A DNA stretch of 64,000 nt from Streptomyces cyaneus (GCF_004028635.1 NZ_RQJW01000008.1:124001-188000), one strand, 5' to 3'; positions 7,016 through 15,545 are shown, numbered from the stretch's first letter. Notes: generated by a model not told the origin, from the letters alone. Numbers and translations are program-made.

Positions 7016-9571
7016 TCACAACTCGGGGGCGGGCGGCAGCTCTTCCGTACGGAAGGCGAGCCGCCCGTCCTGCACATCCACCGTCACCCGGCCGCCCTCT
7101 CCGATCCGGCCGTCCAGGAGCAGCCGGGAGAGCTGGTTGTCGACCTCCTTCTGGATGGTGCGGCGCAGCGGGCGGGCGCCGTATTCGGGCTGGTAGCCGC
7201 GCTCGGAGAGCCAGTCGACCGCCGTGCCGGTGAAGTCGACCGAGACGCCCTGGGCCCGGAGCAGGCGGCGCGTCTGGTCCAGCAGCAGGTTGGTGATCCG
7301 CTCCAACTGGTCGTGGGTCAGCTGGCGGAAGACGACGATCTCGTCGATGCGGTTGAGGAACTCGGGCCGGAAGTGCTCGCGCAGCGGCCGCAGGATCCGC
7401 TCGCGCCGCGCCTCCTCGTCGGCCTCCTCACCGCCCGCCCCGAACCCGATCCCGGTGCCGCCCCGGCTGATCGCCTCGGAGCCGAGGTTGCTGGTCATCA
7501 CGATGACCGTGTTGGTGAAGTCGACGGTCCGGCCCTGGGAGTCGGTCAGCCGCCCGTCGTCCAGGACCTGCAGCAGGATGTTGAAGACGTCCGGGTGGGC
7601 CTTCTCGACCTCGTCGAGCAGAAGCAGCGAGTACGGGTGCCGGCGCACCACCTCGGTGAGCTGGCCGGCCTCCTCGTGGCCGACGTATCCGGGCGGGGCG
7701 CCGATCAGACGGCTGACGGTGTGCCGCTCCTGGTACTCGCTCATGTCGAGGCGGACCATGCGCTCCTCGCTGCCGAACAGGGCCTCGGAGAGCGCCCGGG
7801 CCAGTTCGGTCTTGCCGACGCCGGTCGGACCGAGGAAGAGGAAGCTGCCGATCGGCCGGTCGGGGCTCGCGAGTCCGGCCCGCGAGCGCAGTACCGCGTC
7901 GGAGACGACGCGCACCGCCTCGTCCTGGCCGACGACCCGCTCGTGCAGATGCTCCTCCAGGCCGAGCAGCTTGTCCTTCTCCTCCTCGGTGAGGCTGCTC
8001 ACCGGGATGCCGGTCTGCCGGGACACGACCTCCGCGATCGCCTCGGCGGTGACCTCCAGGTGCTGGCCTTCGTCGACCTCCTCGTCGCCGGCCGCGTCCG
8101 CCATGCGCTGCTTCAACTCGACGATGCGGTCGCGCAGTTGGGTCGCCTGCTCGTAACTCTCGTCGGCGACGGCCTGGTCCTTGTCCCGGTACAGCTGCTC
8201 GACCTCGCGCTCCATGGCCCGTACGTCCGTGCCCTTGGTCCGCGCGTGCAGCCGCACTCGGGCGCCGGCCTGGTCGATCAGGTCGATCGCCTTGTCCGGC
8301 AGGCGGCGGTCGGTGAGATAGCGGTCCGACAGTTCGACGGCGGCGACGAGCGCCTCGTCGGTGTAGCGGACCTGGTGGTGGGCCTCGTAGCGGTCGCGCA
8401 GGCCGCGCAGGATCTCGATGGCGTCGGCGGTGGTCGGCTCGGGGACGAGGATCGGCTGGAAGCGGCGGGAGAGTGCCGCGTCCTTCTCGATCCTGCGGTA
8501 CTCCTCCAGGGTGGTTGCCCCCACGATGTGCAGCTCGCCGCGCGCGAGGGCCGGTTTGAGGATGTTCCCGGCGTCCATGGAGCCGCCCTCGCCGCCGCCT
8601 CCGGCGCCCACGACCGTGTGCAACTCGTCGATGAAGACGATCAGTTGGTCGGAGTGCGAGCGGATCTCGCCCACGATGTTGTTGAGCCGCTCCTCGAAGT
8701 CACCCCGGTAGCGGGTACCGGCCACCACGCCCGTCAGATCGAGCGCGATCACCCGGCGGCCGCTGAGCACGTCGGGCACGTCGCTGTCCGCGATCCGCTG
8801 GGCCAGGCCCTCCACGATCGCGGTCTTGCCGACGCCCGCGTCACCGATCAGCACCGGGTTGTTCTTGCCGCGCCGGGAGAGCACCTCGATGGTCTGCTCG
8901 ATCTCCTCGTCCCGGCCGATCACCGGGTCGATACGGCCGCGGCGGGCGAGGTCGGTGAGATCGCGGCCGTACTTGTCGAGGGTGGGCGTACCGGTGTCGA
9001 CGCGCGGCCGCTGATCGATACGGGGCCGGGAATCGGGGGCGTCCGAGGCCTCGGACGGCCCGCCGGAGGGGGCGAACCGGGCCGCGTTGAGGATGTGCCC
9101 CGCCGCGGAGTCGGGGTTCGCGGCGAGTGCGCTGAGCACGTGCTCCGGGCCGATGTAACCGGCGCCGCGCGCCCGGGCCAGGTCGTGCGCGTCCAGCAGG
9201 GCGCGCTTGGCGGCCGGGGTGAGGGAGAGCGACGTCGGGGGAGGGGCCTCGCCCGGCGGGTGCTGGACCGGGCCCGAGCGCTCGTCGATCTCCGTCGCCA
9301 GTGAGTCCGGGTCCGCGCCGGCCCGGCTGAGCAGACTCCGTGTCGGCTCGGCGGACAGCGCGGCACGCAGCAGGTGCTGGGTGTCCAGATCGCGGCTGCC
9401 GTGCTCGGCGGCGTACTGGGCGGCGCCCCGCACCAGCTCCCGGGCCGGCTGACTGAGCAGGCGGCCGATGTCGATCTGTCGGGGGCCGGGGCGCGGTCCG
9501 CCGAAGAAGCGGGCGAGGAATTCTCCGAAGGGGTCGTAGTCTTCCGGACCACCATTGAAGCCGCTGGTCAT
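7016..9571 (-). CDS. ClpC-like Hsp100 AAA+ chaperone (Clp protease ATP-binding subunit)
   Basis: An 851-residue two-ring AAA+ unfoldase that threads substrates, either into ClpP or as a disaggregase. Residues 40-165 hold two Clp N-domain repeats (ARELVRGAAQYAAEH; LTPAAKRALLDAHDLAR). The first Walker A GDAGVGKT lies at 243-250, with FIDELHTVVGAGG as Walker B. The middle domain contains a UVR-like coiled coil (SYEQATQLRDRIVELKQRM), which points to ClpC rather than ClpB. The second ring has GPTGVGKTELA and LLLLDEVEKAHPDV. The N-terminus is unusual: MTSGFNGGPEDYDPFGEFLARFFGG, glycine-rich before the N-domain. The start at 9571 is chosen because upstream in-frame sequence is compositionally non-coding. 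The region upstream carries two 17-bp direct repeats. Confidence 0.88.
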   Translation of the reverse strand: MTSGFNGGPEDYDPFGEFLARFFGGPRPGPRQIDIGRLLSQPARELVRGAAQYAAEHGSRDLDTQHLLRAALSAEPTRSLLSRAGADPDSLATEIDERSGPVQHPPGEAPPPTSLSLTPAAKRALLDAHDLARARGAGYIGPEHVLSALAANPDSAAGHILNAARFAPSGGPSEASDAPDSRPRIDQRPRVDTGTPTLDKYGRDLTDLARRGRIDPVIGRDEEIEQTIEVLSRRGKNNPVLIGDAGVGKTAIVEGLAQRIADSDVPDVLSGRRVIALDLTGVVAGTRYRGDFEERLNNIVGEIRSHSDQLIVFIDELHTVVGAGGGGEGGSMDAGNILKPALARGELHIVGATTLEEYRRIEKDAALSRRFQPILVPEPTTADAIEILRGLRDRYEAHHQVRYTDEALVAAVELSDRYLTDRRLPDKAIDLIDQAGARVRLHARTKGTDVRAMEREVEQLYRDKDQAVADESYEQATQLRDRIVELKQRMADAAGDEEVDEGQHLEVTAEAIAEVVSRQTGIPVSSLTEEEKDKLLGLEEHLHERVVGQDEAVRVVSDAVLRSRAGLASPDRPIGSFLFLGPTGVGKTELARALSEALFGSEERMVRLDMSEYQERHTVSRLIGAPPGYVGHEEAGQLTEVVRRHPYSLLLLDEVEKAHPDVFNILLQVLDDGRLTDSQGRTVDFTNTVIVMTSNLGSEAISRGGTGIGFGAGGEEADEEARRERILRPLREHFRPEFLNRIDEIVVFRQLTHDQLERITNLLLDQTRRLLRAQGVSVDFTGTAVDWLSERGYQPEYGARPLRRTIQKEVDNQLSRLLLDGRIGEGGRVTVDVQDGRLAFRTEELPPAPEL

Positions 9572-9685
9572 GGCGTTCCCATCCGGCGTCCCTGCGCGGG
9601 CAGGGTCGCCCTCGCTGATCGACGTGCCGGGGCCGGGTAACCGGGTTCGGGCACGCTCATGCCACGATGGCACGTTCTGGCCCAG

Positions 9686-9727
9686 GGGGCATGTGCAGGA
9701 ACACCCGGGCGGGGCATGTGCAGGAAC
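9686..9727. repeat. Two 17-bp direct repeats upstream of the clpC-like gene
   Basis: GGGGCATGTGCAGGAAC occurs at 9686-9702 and again at 9711-9727, a 25-bp period. A short inverted repeat TGCCA-CGA-TGGCA (9660-9672) lies on the promoter-proximal side. Both lie in the 234-bp gap that must contain the clp promoter, so they are operator candidates. They do not match the HspR (CTTGAGT) or ClgR motifs as I know them. Confidence 0.5.
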
Positions 9728-9805
9728 CCCCCCCGGGCTTCGGCCGCTTCGCACCGCTTGCGGTGGTCGGGTGCGCGTGGCAGGGCGCGCTCCGGCGCGA
9801 CCTCC

Positions 9806-11686
9806 TCAGCCGTTCGCCCGACGGCCGTCGGGGTCCGCTGACGGACCGCCGGGGCGCAGCATCTGGCTCGTGGCCAGGTCGCGGTAGAGGGGGTCGCGGG
9901 TCAGCAGGTCCTCGTGGCGTCCGCAGGCGGCGCTGCGGCCCTCGTGGAGCACGACGATGTGGTCGGCGTGCTGCACGGTGGACAGGCGGTGGGCGATGAC
10001 CAGCAGAGCGCATTCCTGGGCGATCTCTTTCATCACCGTGGTCAGCGCCGCCTCGTTGATCGCGTCCAGGTGGGAGGTGGGCTCGTCCAGCAGGAGCAGC
10101 GCGGGGCGGGCGAGCAGGGCCCGGGCCAGGGCGACGCGTTGGCGTTCGCCGCCCGAGAGGGTGCCGCCGCGTTCGCCGATGACGGCGTCCAGACCGCCGG
10201 GCAGCCGGTCGACGAGCTCCTCCAGCCGGGCCAGCTCGAGGACCCGCCGGACCTCCGACTCCGGGGCGTCGGGCACGGCGTAGGTGATGTTCTCCCGCAG
10301 GGTGCCGTGTACGACGTGGGTGTTCTGGTCCACCACGGCGATGCGCCGGCGGCAGGCGTCGCGGCCGAGCTCGGCGGCGGGCCGCCCGTCGAACAGCACG
10401 GTTCCCGCGTCCGGTTCGTAGAACCCCGCCACCAGCGCGAAGACGGTGCTCTTGCCGGCTCCCGAGGGCCCCACCAGGGCCACGTGCCGGTGGTGGGGGA
10501 CGGCGAAGGACACACCGGACAGCACCGGTCGCCCCGGGGCGTAGCCGAACCGGACGTCGTGCAGCGCGAGCGCGGGCCGGTCGGCGGGGACGGACGGGAC
10601 GGGCCGGGGACGGGGGCGGGCCTGCTCGACCGCCGGCCCCGTGTGTTCCACGGGGAGGCGCAGCGCCTGGTCGACGCGCCGGTAGGCGCCCATGCCGCGC
10701 TGGATCAGCCCCACCGCGTGGAACACGGAGGACAGCGGCAGGACGAGGTACGAGGCGTACAGCAGGAAGGCGACGAGGTCCCCGAGGGAGCCGGCGTGAC
10801 CGCTGATCCGCAGGCCACCGACGACGAGCACGATGAGGAAGGAGCCCTGGACGGCGAGTTCGACGGCGGGGCTCATGACGGAGGCGAGCTTCGCGGTGCG
10901 GACCCCCGCGTCGTAGGCCTCCTCGACCCGGCGCCCGATGCGGGCGGCCTCGCGGTCCTCGGCGCGGTGCACGCGGACCATGGGCAGCGCGCCCAGGGCC
11001 CGTTCCAGGTCCGCGGCGACGGCACCGACCGAGTCCTGCATACGCTCGGACGCCTTCCGCAGGCCCTGGAGCAGCGAGGTGACCACGGCCGCGGCGACGG
11101 CCACGGTGAGCGCGACCAGAAGCAGCAACAGCGGGTCGAGCCACGCCATCAGGATCACCGCTCCGGCGGCGACGAGGGTCCCGGTCACCAGGTCGACCAG
11201 GGCCTGCGAGACGACCTCGCGCAGCAGGGTGGTGTCGGCGGTGACCCGGGAGATGAGGTCGCCGTTGCGGTGGCGGTCGTACTCCCGCATCTCCAGCCGG
11301 AGCAGGCGCCCCACCAGGCCGACCCGGAGCTGGCGTACGACGCCCTCGCCCATCCGCTCCAGCAGGAAGCGTCCCGCCGAGCCGATCGCCGCTTCGACGA
11401 GGAACAGTGCGCCGAGCAGGGCCAGCAGCGGCCAGACGACCTGGCCGCGGGCGCTGGCGTCCACGGCATGCCGGGCCACCAGCGGCTGGGCCAGCCCCAG
11501 CGCGGAGCCGGCCAGCGTCAGTGCGGTGGCCACGGCGACGGCGGTCCGGTGCCCGGCGGTGAGGCCGTACAGCGTGGCCACGGCCGCGCGGGTCGACCGG
11601 TCCTCGTAGGCGGGCTCGTGGGGCCTGTGGCCCGCGACCGTGCTGCCCGCCGCCGGCCCGGCGTCCGCAGCCGCCCCGCCGCTCAC
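9806..11686 (-). CDS. Lasso peptide ABC exporter (LasD-type, fused TMD-NBD)
   Basis: A 626-residue half-transporter that should export the mature lasso peptide and give self-immunity. The first ~340 residues form the six-helix exporter domain (LYGLTAGHRTAVAVATALTLAGSALGL onward). The nucleotide-binding domain has Walker A GPSGAGKST, signature LSGGERQR, Walker B LLLLDEPTSHLD and H-loop IAHRLST, all intact. The GTG start at 11686 overlaps the stop of the B2 gene (GTGA), so the two are translationally coupled. It is the last gene of the operon A-C-B1-B2-D. The C-terminus ends in a charged tail (DPDGRRANG). A general multidrug exporter is the alternative, but the coupling argues strongly for the lasso role. 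Confidence 0.9.
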   Translation of the reverse strand: MSGGAAADAGPAAGSTVAGHRPHEPAYEDRSTRAAVATLYGLTAGHRTAVAVATALTLAGSALGLAQPLVARHAVDASARGQVVWPLLALLGALFLVEAAIGSAGRFLLERMGEGVVRQLRVGLVGRLLRLEMREYDRHRNGDLISRVTADTTLLREVVSQALVDLVTGTLVAAGAVILMAWLDPLLLLLVALTVAVAAAVVTSLLQGLRKASERMQDSVGAVAADLERALGALPMVRVHRAEDREAARIGRRVEEAYDAGVRTAKLASVMSPAVELAVQGSFLIVLVVGGLRISGHAGSLGDLVAFLLYASYLVLPLSSVFHAVGLIQRGMGAYRRVDQALRLPVEHTGPAVEQARPRPRPVPSVPADRPALALHDVRFGYAPGRPVLSGVSFAVPHHRHVALVGPSGAGKSTVFALVAGFYEPDAGTVLFDGRPAAELGRDACRRRIAVVDQNTHVVHGTLRENITYAVPDAPESEVRRVLELARLEELVDRLPGGLDAVIGERGGTLSGGERQRVALARALLARPALLLLDEPTSHLDAINEAALTTVMKEIAQECALLVIAHRLSTVQHADHIVVLHEGRSAACGRHEDLLTRDPLYRDLATSQMLRPGGPSADPDGRRANG

Positions 11687-12108
11687 AGGTCTGCCGGCTC
11701 GACGGCCACCAGCCGGGCGAAATAACCGTCGGGTACGCCCTCGCCCACGGGGCGGCCCTCCGCTTCGATCCAGGCGTGCGCGGTGAAGGGCGGGACGACG
11801 CGGACTCCGGTGCACCAGGTCGGCCACGTCCCCCTCAGCCGGCACAGCAGCGCGGCCCCCAGGGAGCGCGGCAGGCACCCCTTCGGGCCGGCGCAGCGCA
11901 GGCTGGCGGCGCACATGGCGTCGCGCGCGTCCTGGGCCTGCGTGGTGGTGGCGGGCGCGGCACCGCGCCGCACCACGCCCAGCACGGTGCGGATACGGCG
12001 GGGTGGCAGGAGGGCGAGGGCGACGGCGGGGAGCAGGACGAGGAGGGCGGCCAGGCGGTGGCCGAGGGGCACACCGGTGGGGCGTTCCAGCGCGCTGGGT
12101 GTCGTCAT
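11683..12108 (-). CDS. Lasso peptide leader peptidase B2 (transglutaminase-like)
   Basis: A 141-residue protein of the lasso peptide biosynthesis B2 family, the cysteine protease that removes the leader so the core can cyclise. The N-terminal half contains a hydrophobic helix (LAALLVLLPAVALALL) and a linker. The catalytic half shows the expected Cys in GCLPRSLGAALLCRL and the His in FTAHAWIEAEG, the usual Cys-His pair of this fold. It starts by a 4-nt overlap (ATGA) with the B1 gene and ends by overlap with the exporter GTG, placing it firmly in a coupled operon. Length is normal for stand-alone B2 proteins of actinobacteria. Confidence 0.92.
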   Translation of the reverse strand: MTTPSALERPTGVPLGHRLAALLVLLPAVALALLPPRRIRTVLGVVRRGAAPATTTQAQDARDAMCAASLRCAGPKGCLPRSLGAALLCRLRGTWPTWCTGVRVVPPFTAHAWIEAEGRPVGEGVPDGYFARLVAVEPADL

Positions 12109-12359
12109 GAGGCCAGTCCCGCCTCGCGTAGTTGACCGACGAGCGCCTCGACGTCCCGCTGGGCCTGTGCCCGGTCGATGTCGAAATCGCGGATCAGGGC
12201 GGCCGTCGCGTCCGCCTCCTCGCCGCCGTCGAGCAGGGTACGGACCACGAGGGTGGCGGTCGGGTTCAACTCCCAGTAGGTACCGGCTCGTTCGTCCAGC
12301 AGTACGGTGCCGTAGTCGGTCTCGGCGGTGGAGATGTGTGCGTCGAACCGCAAGGGCAT
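12105..12359 (-). CDS. Lasso peptide B1 protein (PqqD-like RiPP recognition element)
   Basis: An 84-residue PqqD-fold protein that binds the leader peptide and delivers the precursor to the B2 protease. The pattern TDYGTVLLDERAGTYWELNPTATLVVRTLLDG is the characteristic RRE strand-strand-helix region, followed by a C-terminal helix (AQAQRDVEALVGQLREAGL). The leader it should recognise is that of the 36-residue precursor at 14254, whose YEAP motif is the normal RRE contact. The ATG is preceded by AAAGGCGAG, and the gene overlaps the next by ATGA. Nothing unusual is seen. Confidence 0.92.
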   Translation of the reverse strand: MPLRFDAHISTAETDYGTVLLDERAGTYWELNPTATLVVRTLLDGGEEADATAALIRDFDIDRAQAQRDVEALVGQLREAGLAS

Positions 12360-12383
12360 GCGCTCGCCTTTCTGACGGGGTTC

Positions 12384-14228
12384 TCAGGGAGTGCGGGCAC
12401 GGCTGTGGGACAGCCCCCGCAGCCATACCTCGGCGGCGATGGTGGAGTAGAGGATGGCGTCGGAGAGGCCCGGTGAGGTGGGGCGCTGGGCGAGGCGGCG
12501 CAGCTCGGCGCCGTCCACCAGGCCCAGCGCCTCCAGCCGTGAGCCCTCCCACATGGTCAGCAGGTCGCCGCGGTGCCGGCGCAGTCCGTTGGCGGCGTCC
12601 ATGGCGGCCGTCGCCTTGTTGGCCCGCCGCAGGCAGTCATCGGGCACGATTCCGCGCATCGCGGCGCTCAGGACGGGCTTGTACTGCCAGGGAGTGACGC
12701 GCTCGCTCGGGCGGACGGCGAGAAACGCCTCGATGACGCGGTCGTCGAAGAAGGGGGAGGCCATCGGCAGGCCCGCGCGCGCCGCCATCCGGTCCCATTG
12801 CCGGATGACGCGGGTGCACGAGCGGATCTGCTCCAGGTCGGTGTGCAGTCCACGGTCCGGATGCAGCGGCGAGGCCGTGGCCGCCGCGTCGAGCAGTGCC
12901 CGGCGGGCCATCCGCTCAGCCTCGGGGGTCACCCAGTCGAACAGGCGCGGGGCCATGCCCCAGCCGAGACTCGTCGCGACGGACGAGGGCAACGGGCCAC
13001 GCAGCCGGCCGGCTCCGTCGGCGAGCCACTTCCCGTACGGCCGGGAGTCGGCGAGGGCGAGGGCCGTGCCGCCCAGTGGCCACTGCCACAGTGCCCGGTA
13101 CCCACGCAACTGGCGCAGGGCGAACAGCGGACGGGTGCGCAGCAGCCGGTGGTAGTACGCGTCGGAGCACCATGCCACGTGGTCGCCGCCGATTCCGGTC
13201 AGGTGCACCCGGCTGCCGCGTGCGGCGAGGCCCGGCAGGTGGTGCAGGACCCGGGAGCGGTCCATGACGCCGATGGTGGGCTCGTCCAGGAGGTCGTCGA
13301 TGCCGAGCAGATCCTCGTAGACCAGCGGCGAGGCGTCGGCGTCCCACACCACGTGCTCGACGTCCGGGAGGTGCCCCATGGCCCGCTGAGCCCAGTGCAG
13401 GTCGGTGTCCGCCGGATCGCGGCCCGGCCAGGTGCTGGCCACCACGTGGGCGGGGGAACGGTCGGCCAGGAAGCAGATGGAGGTCGAGTCCAGGCCGCCG
13501 GACAGATCGCAGCTCACCACTCCGCCCTGCCGGGTCCGCGCGCCCACGGCCTCCTCCAGCGCGGTCCGGATCAGGGGCGCCGCCTCGGCGAGTGGCCGCA
13601 CCGGCTCCGGCGGCGTCCACCACCGGGTGTGCCGTACGGTGCGCCCGTCCGCGGCGACGATCACGGCGTCCTGCGGGGGCACAGCGGTGACCGGGCGCCA
13701 CAGGGAAGTCTCGAACAGGGGGTAGGGGGCGGGCCACAGCAGCCGGACGGCCAGCTCCTGCGGATCGGGGTCGAGGCCGAGCGCGGCGGCGAGCGTGTCG
13801 GCGCGGGTGGCGGCCACCCGGACGCCGTCGATCTCCGCGTGGAAGACCAGCCGCAGGCCAGAGGCGGTGCCCTGGACACGGATCTGTCCGTCGAGGGCGG
13901 CGACGAGGTGGAAGCTGCCGGGGAGGGTGCGGGCCGGCGCGTCGAGTTCCGTCAGATCCCTCAGCCGTGCGGCCGTACGCCGCAGTTGCGCCGCCTCGAC
14001 GGGGCAGCAGCCGATGACGGCGAGGGTGGCACTCCCGGCGCTCGCGGTGACGATCTCGTCGTCGTGCCAGTGGCCGACCAGCCAGGGCCGGCCCGACGCG
14101 TGTGCGAGGGTCCGGCTACCGGGGCGGGCGAAGGAGCGGGCCACGGCGGCCGCGTCCGCACGGTCCGGAAAGACCGCGAAGTGCGCGTCGCCGGGGCCCG
14201 TCCCCGCACTTTCGTGCAGTTCAGTCAT
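12384..14228 (-). CDS. Lasso cyclase (asparagine synthetase-like, LasC-type)
   Basis: A 614-residue ATP-dependent macrolactam synthetase. It adenylates the side-chain carboxylate of the ring Asp of the core and closes the bond to the core N-terminus. The N-terminal ~200 residues correspond to the degenerate glutamine amidotransferase-like domain. The synthetase domain holds the PP-loop SCDLSGGLDSTSICFLA. Downstream elements GLPMASPFFDDRVIEAFLAVRPSER and KPVLSAAMRGIVPDD are typical of lasso cyclases. There is no usable N-terminal Cys2, as expected for a cyclase that does not use glutamine. It begins 25 bp after the precursor stop and is the second gene of the operon. Length is normal. Confidence 0.93.
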   Translation of the reverse strand: MTELHESAGTGPGDAHFAVFPDRADAAAVARSFARPGSRTLAHASGRPWLVGHWHDDEIVTASAGSATLAVIGCCPVEAAQLRRTAARLRDLTELDAPARTLPGSFHLVAALDGQIRVQGTASGLRLVFHAEIDGVRVAATRADTLAAALGLDPDPQELAVRLLWPAPYPLFETSLWRPVTAVPPQDAVIVAADGRTVRHTRWWTPPEPVRPLAEAAPLIRTALEEAVGARTRQGGVVSCDLSGGLDSTSICFLADRSPAHVVASTWPGRDPADTDLHWAQRAMGHLPDVEHVVWDADASPLVYEDLLGIDDLLDEPTIGVMDRSRVLHHLPGLAARGSRVHLTGIGGDHVAWCSDAYYHRLLRTRPLFALRQLRGYRALWQWPLGGTALALADSRPYGKWLADGAGRLRGPLPSSVATSLGWGMAPRLFDWVTPEAERMARRALLDAAATASPLHPDRGLHTDLEQIRSCTRVIRQWDRMAARAGLPMASPFFDDRVIEAFLAVRPSERVTPWQYKPVLSAAMRGIVPDDCLRRANKATAAMDAANGLRRHRGDLLTMWEGSRLEALGLVDGAELRRLAQRPTSPGLSDAILYSTIAAEVWLRGLSHSRARTP

Positions 14229-14253
14229 GACGTCGGGTCAGTGCCGTCGCCCG

Positions 14254-14364
14254 TCAGTTCTTGCTGAAGATCAGCCGGTCGTTGCCGGAGCTCTGAAGGA
14301 GCCCCGTCTCCTTGCGGAACGTCCCGAGCCTGACGAGCGTCGGCGCTTCGTATGCCTTCTTCAT
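14254..14364 (-). CDS. Citrulassin-type lasso peptide precursor
   Basis: A 36-residue precursor. The leader (1-21) contains YEAPTLVRLG, the YxxP motif bound by the RRE protein, and ends FRKETG with Thr at position -2, the usual lasso cleavage rule. The predicted core is LLQSSGNDRLIFSKN. Leu1 would form a macrolactam with Asp8, leaving an eight-residue ring and a seven-residue tail, with Arg9 just after the ring. This closely follows citrulassin A (core LLGLAGNDRLVLSKN as I recall it), where Arg9 is converted to citrulline by a peptidyl arginine deiminase encoded elsewhere. A Gly1-Asp9 nine-residue ring is a less likely alternative. The ATG has a strong GAGGAG ribosome binding site. All four biosynthetic genes follow on the same strand. 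Confidence 0.93.
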   Translation of the reverse strand: MKKAYEAPTLVRLGTFRKETGLLQSSGNDRLIFSKN

Positions 14365-14704
14365 GACTTCTCCTCACTGCGGGTGGTGTCCCAGTCCCCG
14401 GGCGGGGACCGGACGCAACACCAGCTAGCTGCGGAAGGTGAGGGTGAGGCAAGGTGCAGCACGAAAGTATGACGGTATGAAAAGGCAGATGACTCCGGCC
14501 TGGAAGGGGCGCACGTGCCCGGCGTGAGACGTCGCGCCCGTCGACGGCTTTGCGTGTGCATATGCGAAGAAACGTTCCCAGGTGTGGCTCTCCGCGGCGG
14601 CGCGCGCCATGTACGAAAACCGGGCAGGGGGGCCGCCGGGGCGCACTGCGCGGCCGTCGGTGCGCACCATGTCCGGCGGGCGCAGGGCCCGGCGGGAGGT
14701 GCGG
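14365..14704. other. Intergenic region upstream of the lasso precursor
   Basis: This 340-bp region lies between the methionine aminopeptidase stop and the lasso precursor start and must hold the lasso operon promoter. The precursor-proximal part has the GAGGAG ribosome binding site and a relatively AT-rich patch around 14440-14495 (minus strand reading TTTTCATACCGTCATACTTTC), the likeliest promoter area. The distal part (14500-14700) shows a short palindrome GCATATGC near 14556 and no coding frame with a credible start. Confidence 0.45.
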
Positions 14705-15481
14705 TCAGAGGGCTTCCCGCGCGGTGAGGATGCGCGGTCCCGCGTCGGTGATCGCCACCGTGTGCTCCACGTGCGCCGCCCGGGAGCCGTCGTTCGTGCG
14801 CAGGGTCCAGCCGTCCGGGGCCGCGTGGTAGCCGTCCTTGCCGCTCGCGATGAGCATCGGCTCGATGGCGAGGACCATGCCGTGGCGCAGCGGCATGCCC
14901 CGGCCGGGGCGGCCCTCGTTCGGTACCCCGGGATCCTCGTGCATCTTGCGGCCGATGCCGTGCCCGCCGAAGCCGTCCGGGATGCCGTACCCGGCGGCCC
15001 GGCACACCGAGCCGATCGCGTGCGCGATGTCGCCGATGTGGTTGCCGACCACGGCCGCATCGATGCCCGCCGCCAGCGCCCGTTCCGCCGTCTCGATCAG
15101 GCGTACGTCGGCGGGGCGCGCCCCGCCGACCGTGAAGCTGATCGCCGAGTCGCCCGCCCAGCCGCCCAGTTCGGCGCCGCAGTCGATGGAGACGAGGTCG
15201 CCGTCGCACAAGCGGTAACCGGTCGGGATGCCGTGCACGATCGCGTCGTTCACCGACGCGCAGATGACGGCGGGGAACGGAACGGGGGCGAAGGAGGGCC
15301 GGTAGCCGAGGAAGGGGGAGGTCGCGCCCGCCGCACGCAGCACCTCACGCGCCACCTCGTCCAGCTCCAGCAGGGAAACCCCCACGTCAGCAGCCTTGCG
15401 TACGGCCGTCAGGGCCTGGCCGACAACCTGCCCGGCCGCGTACATCTCATCGATCGACGTATCCGTCTTCAACTCCACCAT
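14705..15481 (-). CDS. map: Type I methionine aminopeptidase
   Basis: A 258-residue metalloprotease that removes the initiator Met from nascent proteins. The pita-bread fold residues are visible: NDAIVHGIP, the ligand-bearing SIDCGAELGGWAGDSA (first Asp pair), GHGIGRKMHEDP (His), EPML and AHVEHTVAIT (Glu). The length is that of a short actinobacterial type I enzyme without an N-terminal zinc-ribbon extension. Streptomyces genomes usually encode more than one map gene, so this is probably an accessory copy. The ATG has no Shine-Dalgarno. A good -10 hexamer (TATAGT on the minus strand, 15494-15489) lies seven bases upstream, indicating a leaderless mRNA. It is divergent from the XRE gene, sharing a 64-bp control region. 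Confidence 0.93.
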   Translation of the reverse strand: MVELKTDTSIDEMYAAGQVVGQALTAVRKAADVGVSLLELDEVAREVLRAAGATSPFLGYRPSFAPVPFPAVICASVNDAIVHGIPTGYRLCDGDLVSIDCGAELGGWAGDSAISFTVGGARPADVRLIETAERALAAGIDAAVVGNHIGDIAHAIGSVCRAAGYGIPDGFGGHGIGRKMHEDPGVPNEGRPGRGMPLRHGMVLAIEPMLIASGKDGYHAAPDGWTLRTNDGSRAAHVEHTVAITDAGPRILTAREAL

Positions 15482-15545
15482 GCCAATTACTATACCGGTA
15501 TTTGAATGGGGATCGGCGAGTGGAGGCGGTATTAGAATGGGCGCC
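15482..15545. promoter_or_regulatory. Divergent leaderless promoters with a 15-bp repeat and palindrome
   Basis: The gap between map and the XRE gene holds the map -10 TATAGT (15494-15489, minus), overlapped by the palindrome ATACCGGTAT (15492-15501), and the XRE -10 TAGAAT (15533-15538), seven bases from its ATG. CGGTATTTGAATGGG (15496-15510) recurs as CGGTATTAGAATGGG (15527-15541), 31 bp apart, about three helical turns. This looks like a pair of same-facing binding sites, each near one promoter. Confidence 0.55.

Noticed and set aside
11687..12552. Longer N-terminal extensions of the lasso exporter and B2 frames.
   Set aside because: The 4-nt overlaps GTGA and ATGA give precise starts at 11686 and 12108. 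The extensions run through neighbouring genes with no homology to their families.
14500..14700. Possible small gene between map and the lasso precursor (for example frames beginning near 14515 or 14550).
   Set aside because: No ribosome binding site, Arg/Ala/Gly-rich nonsense composition and no conserved motif; better read as a promoter-bearing spacer.
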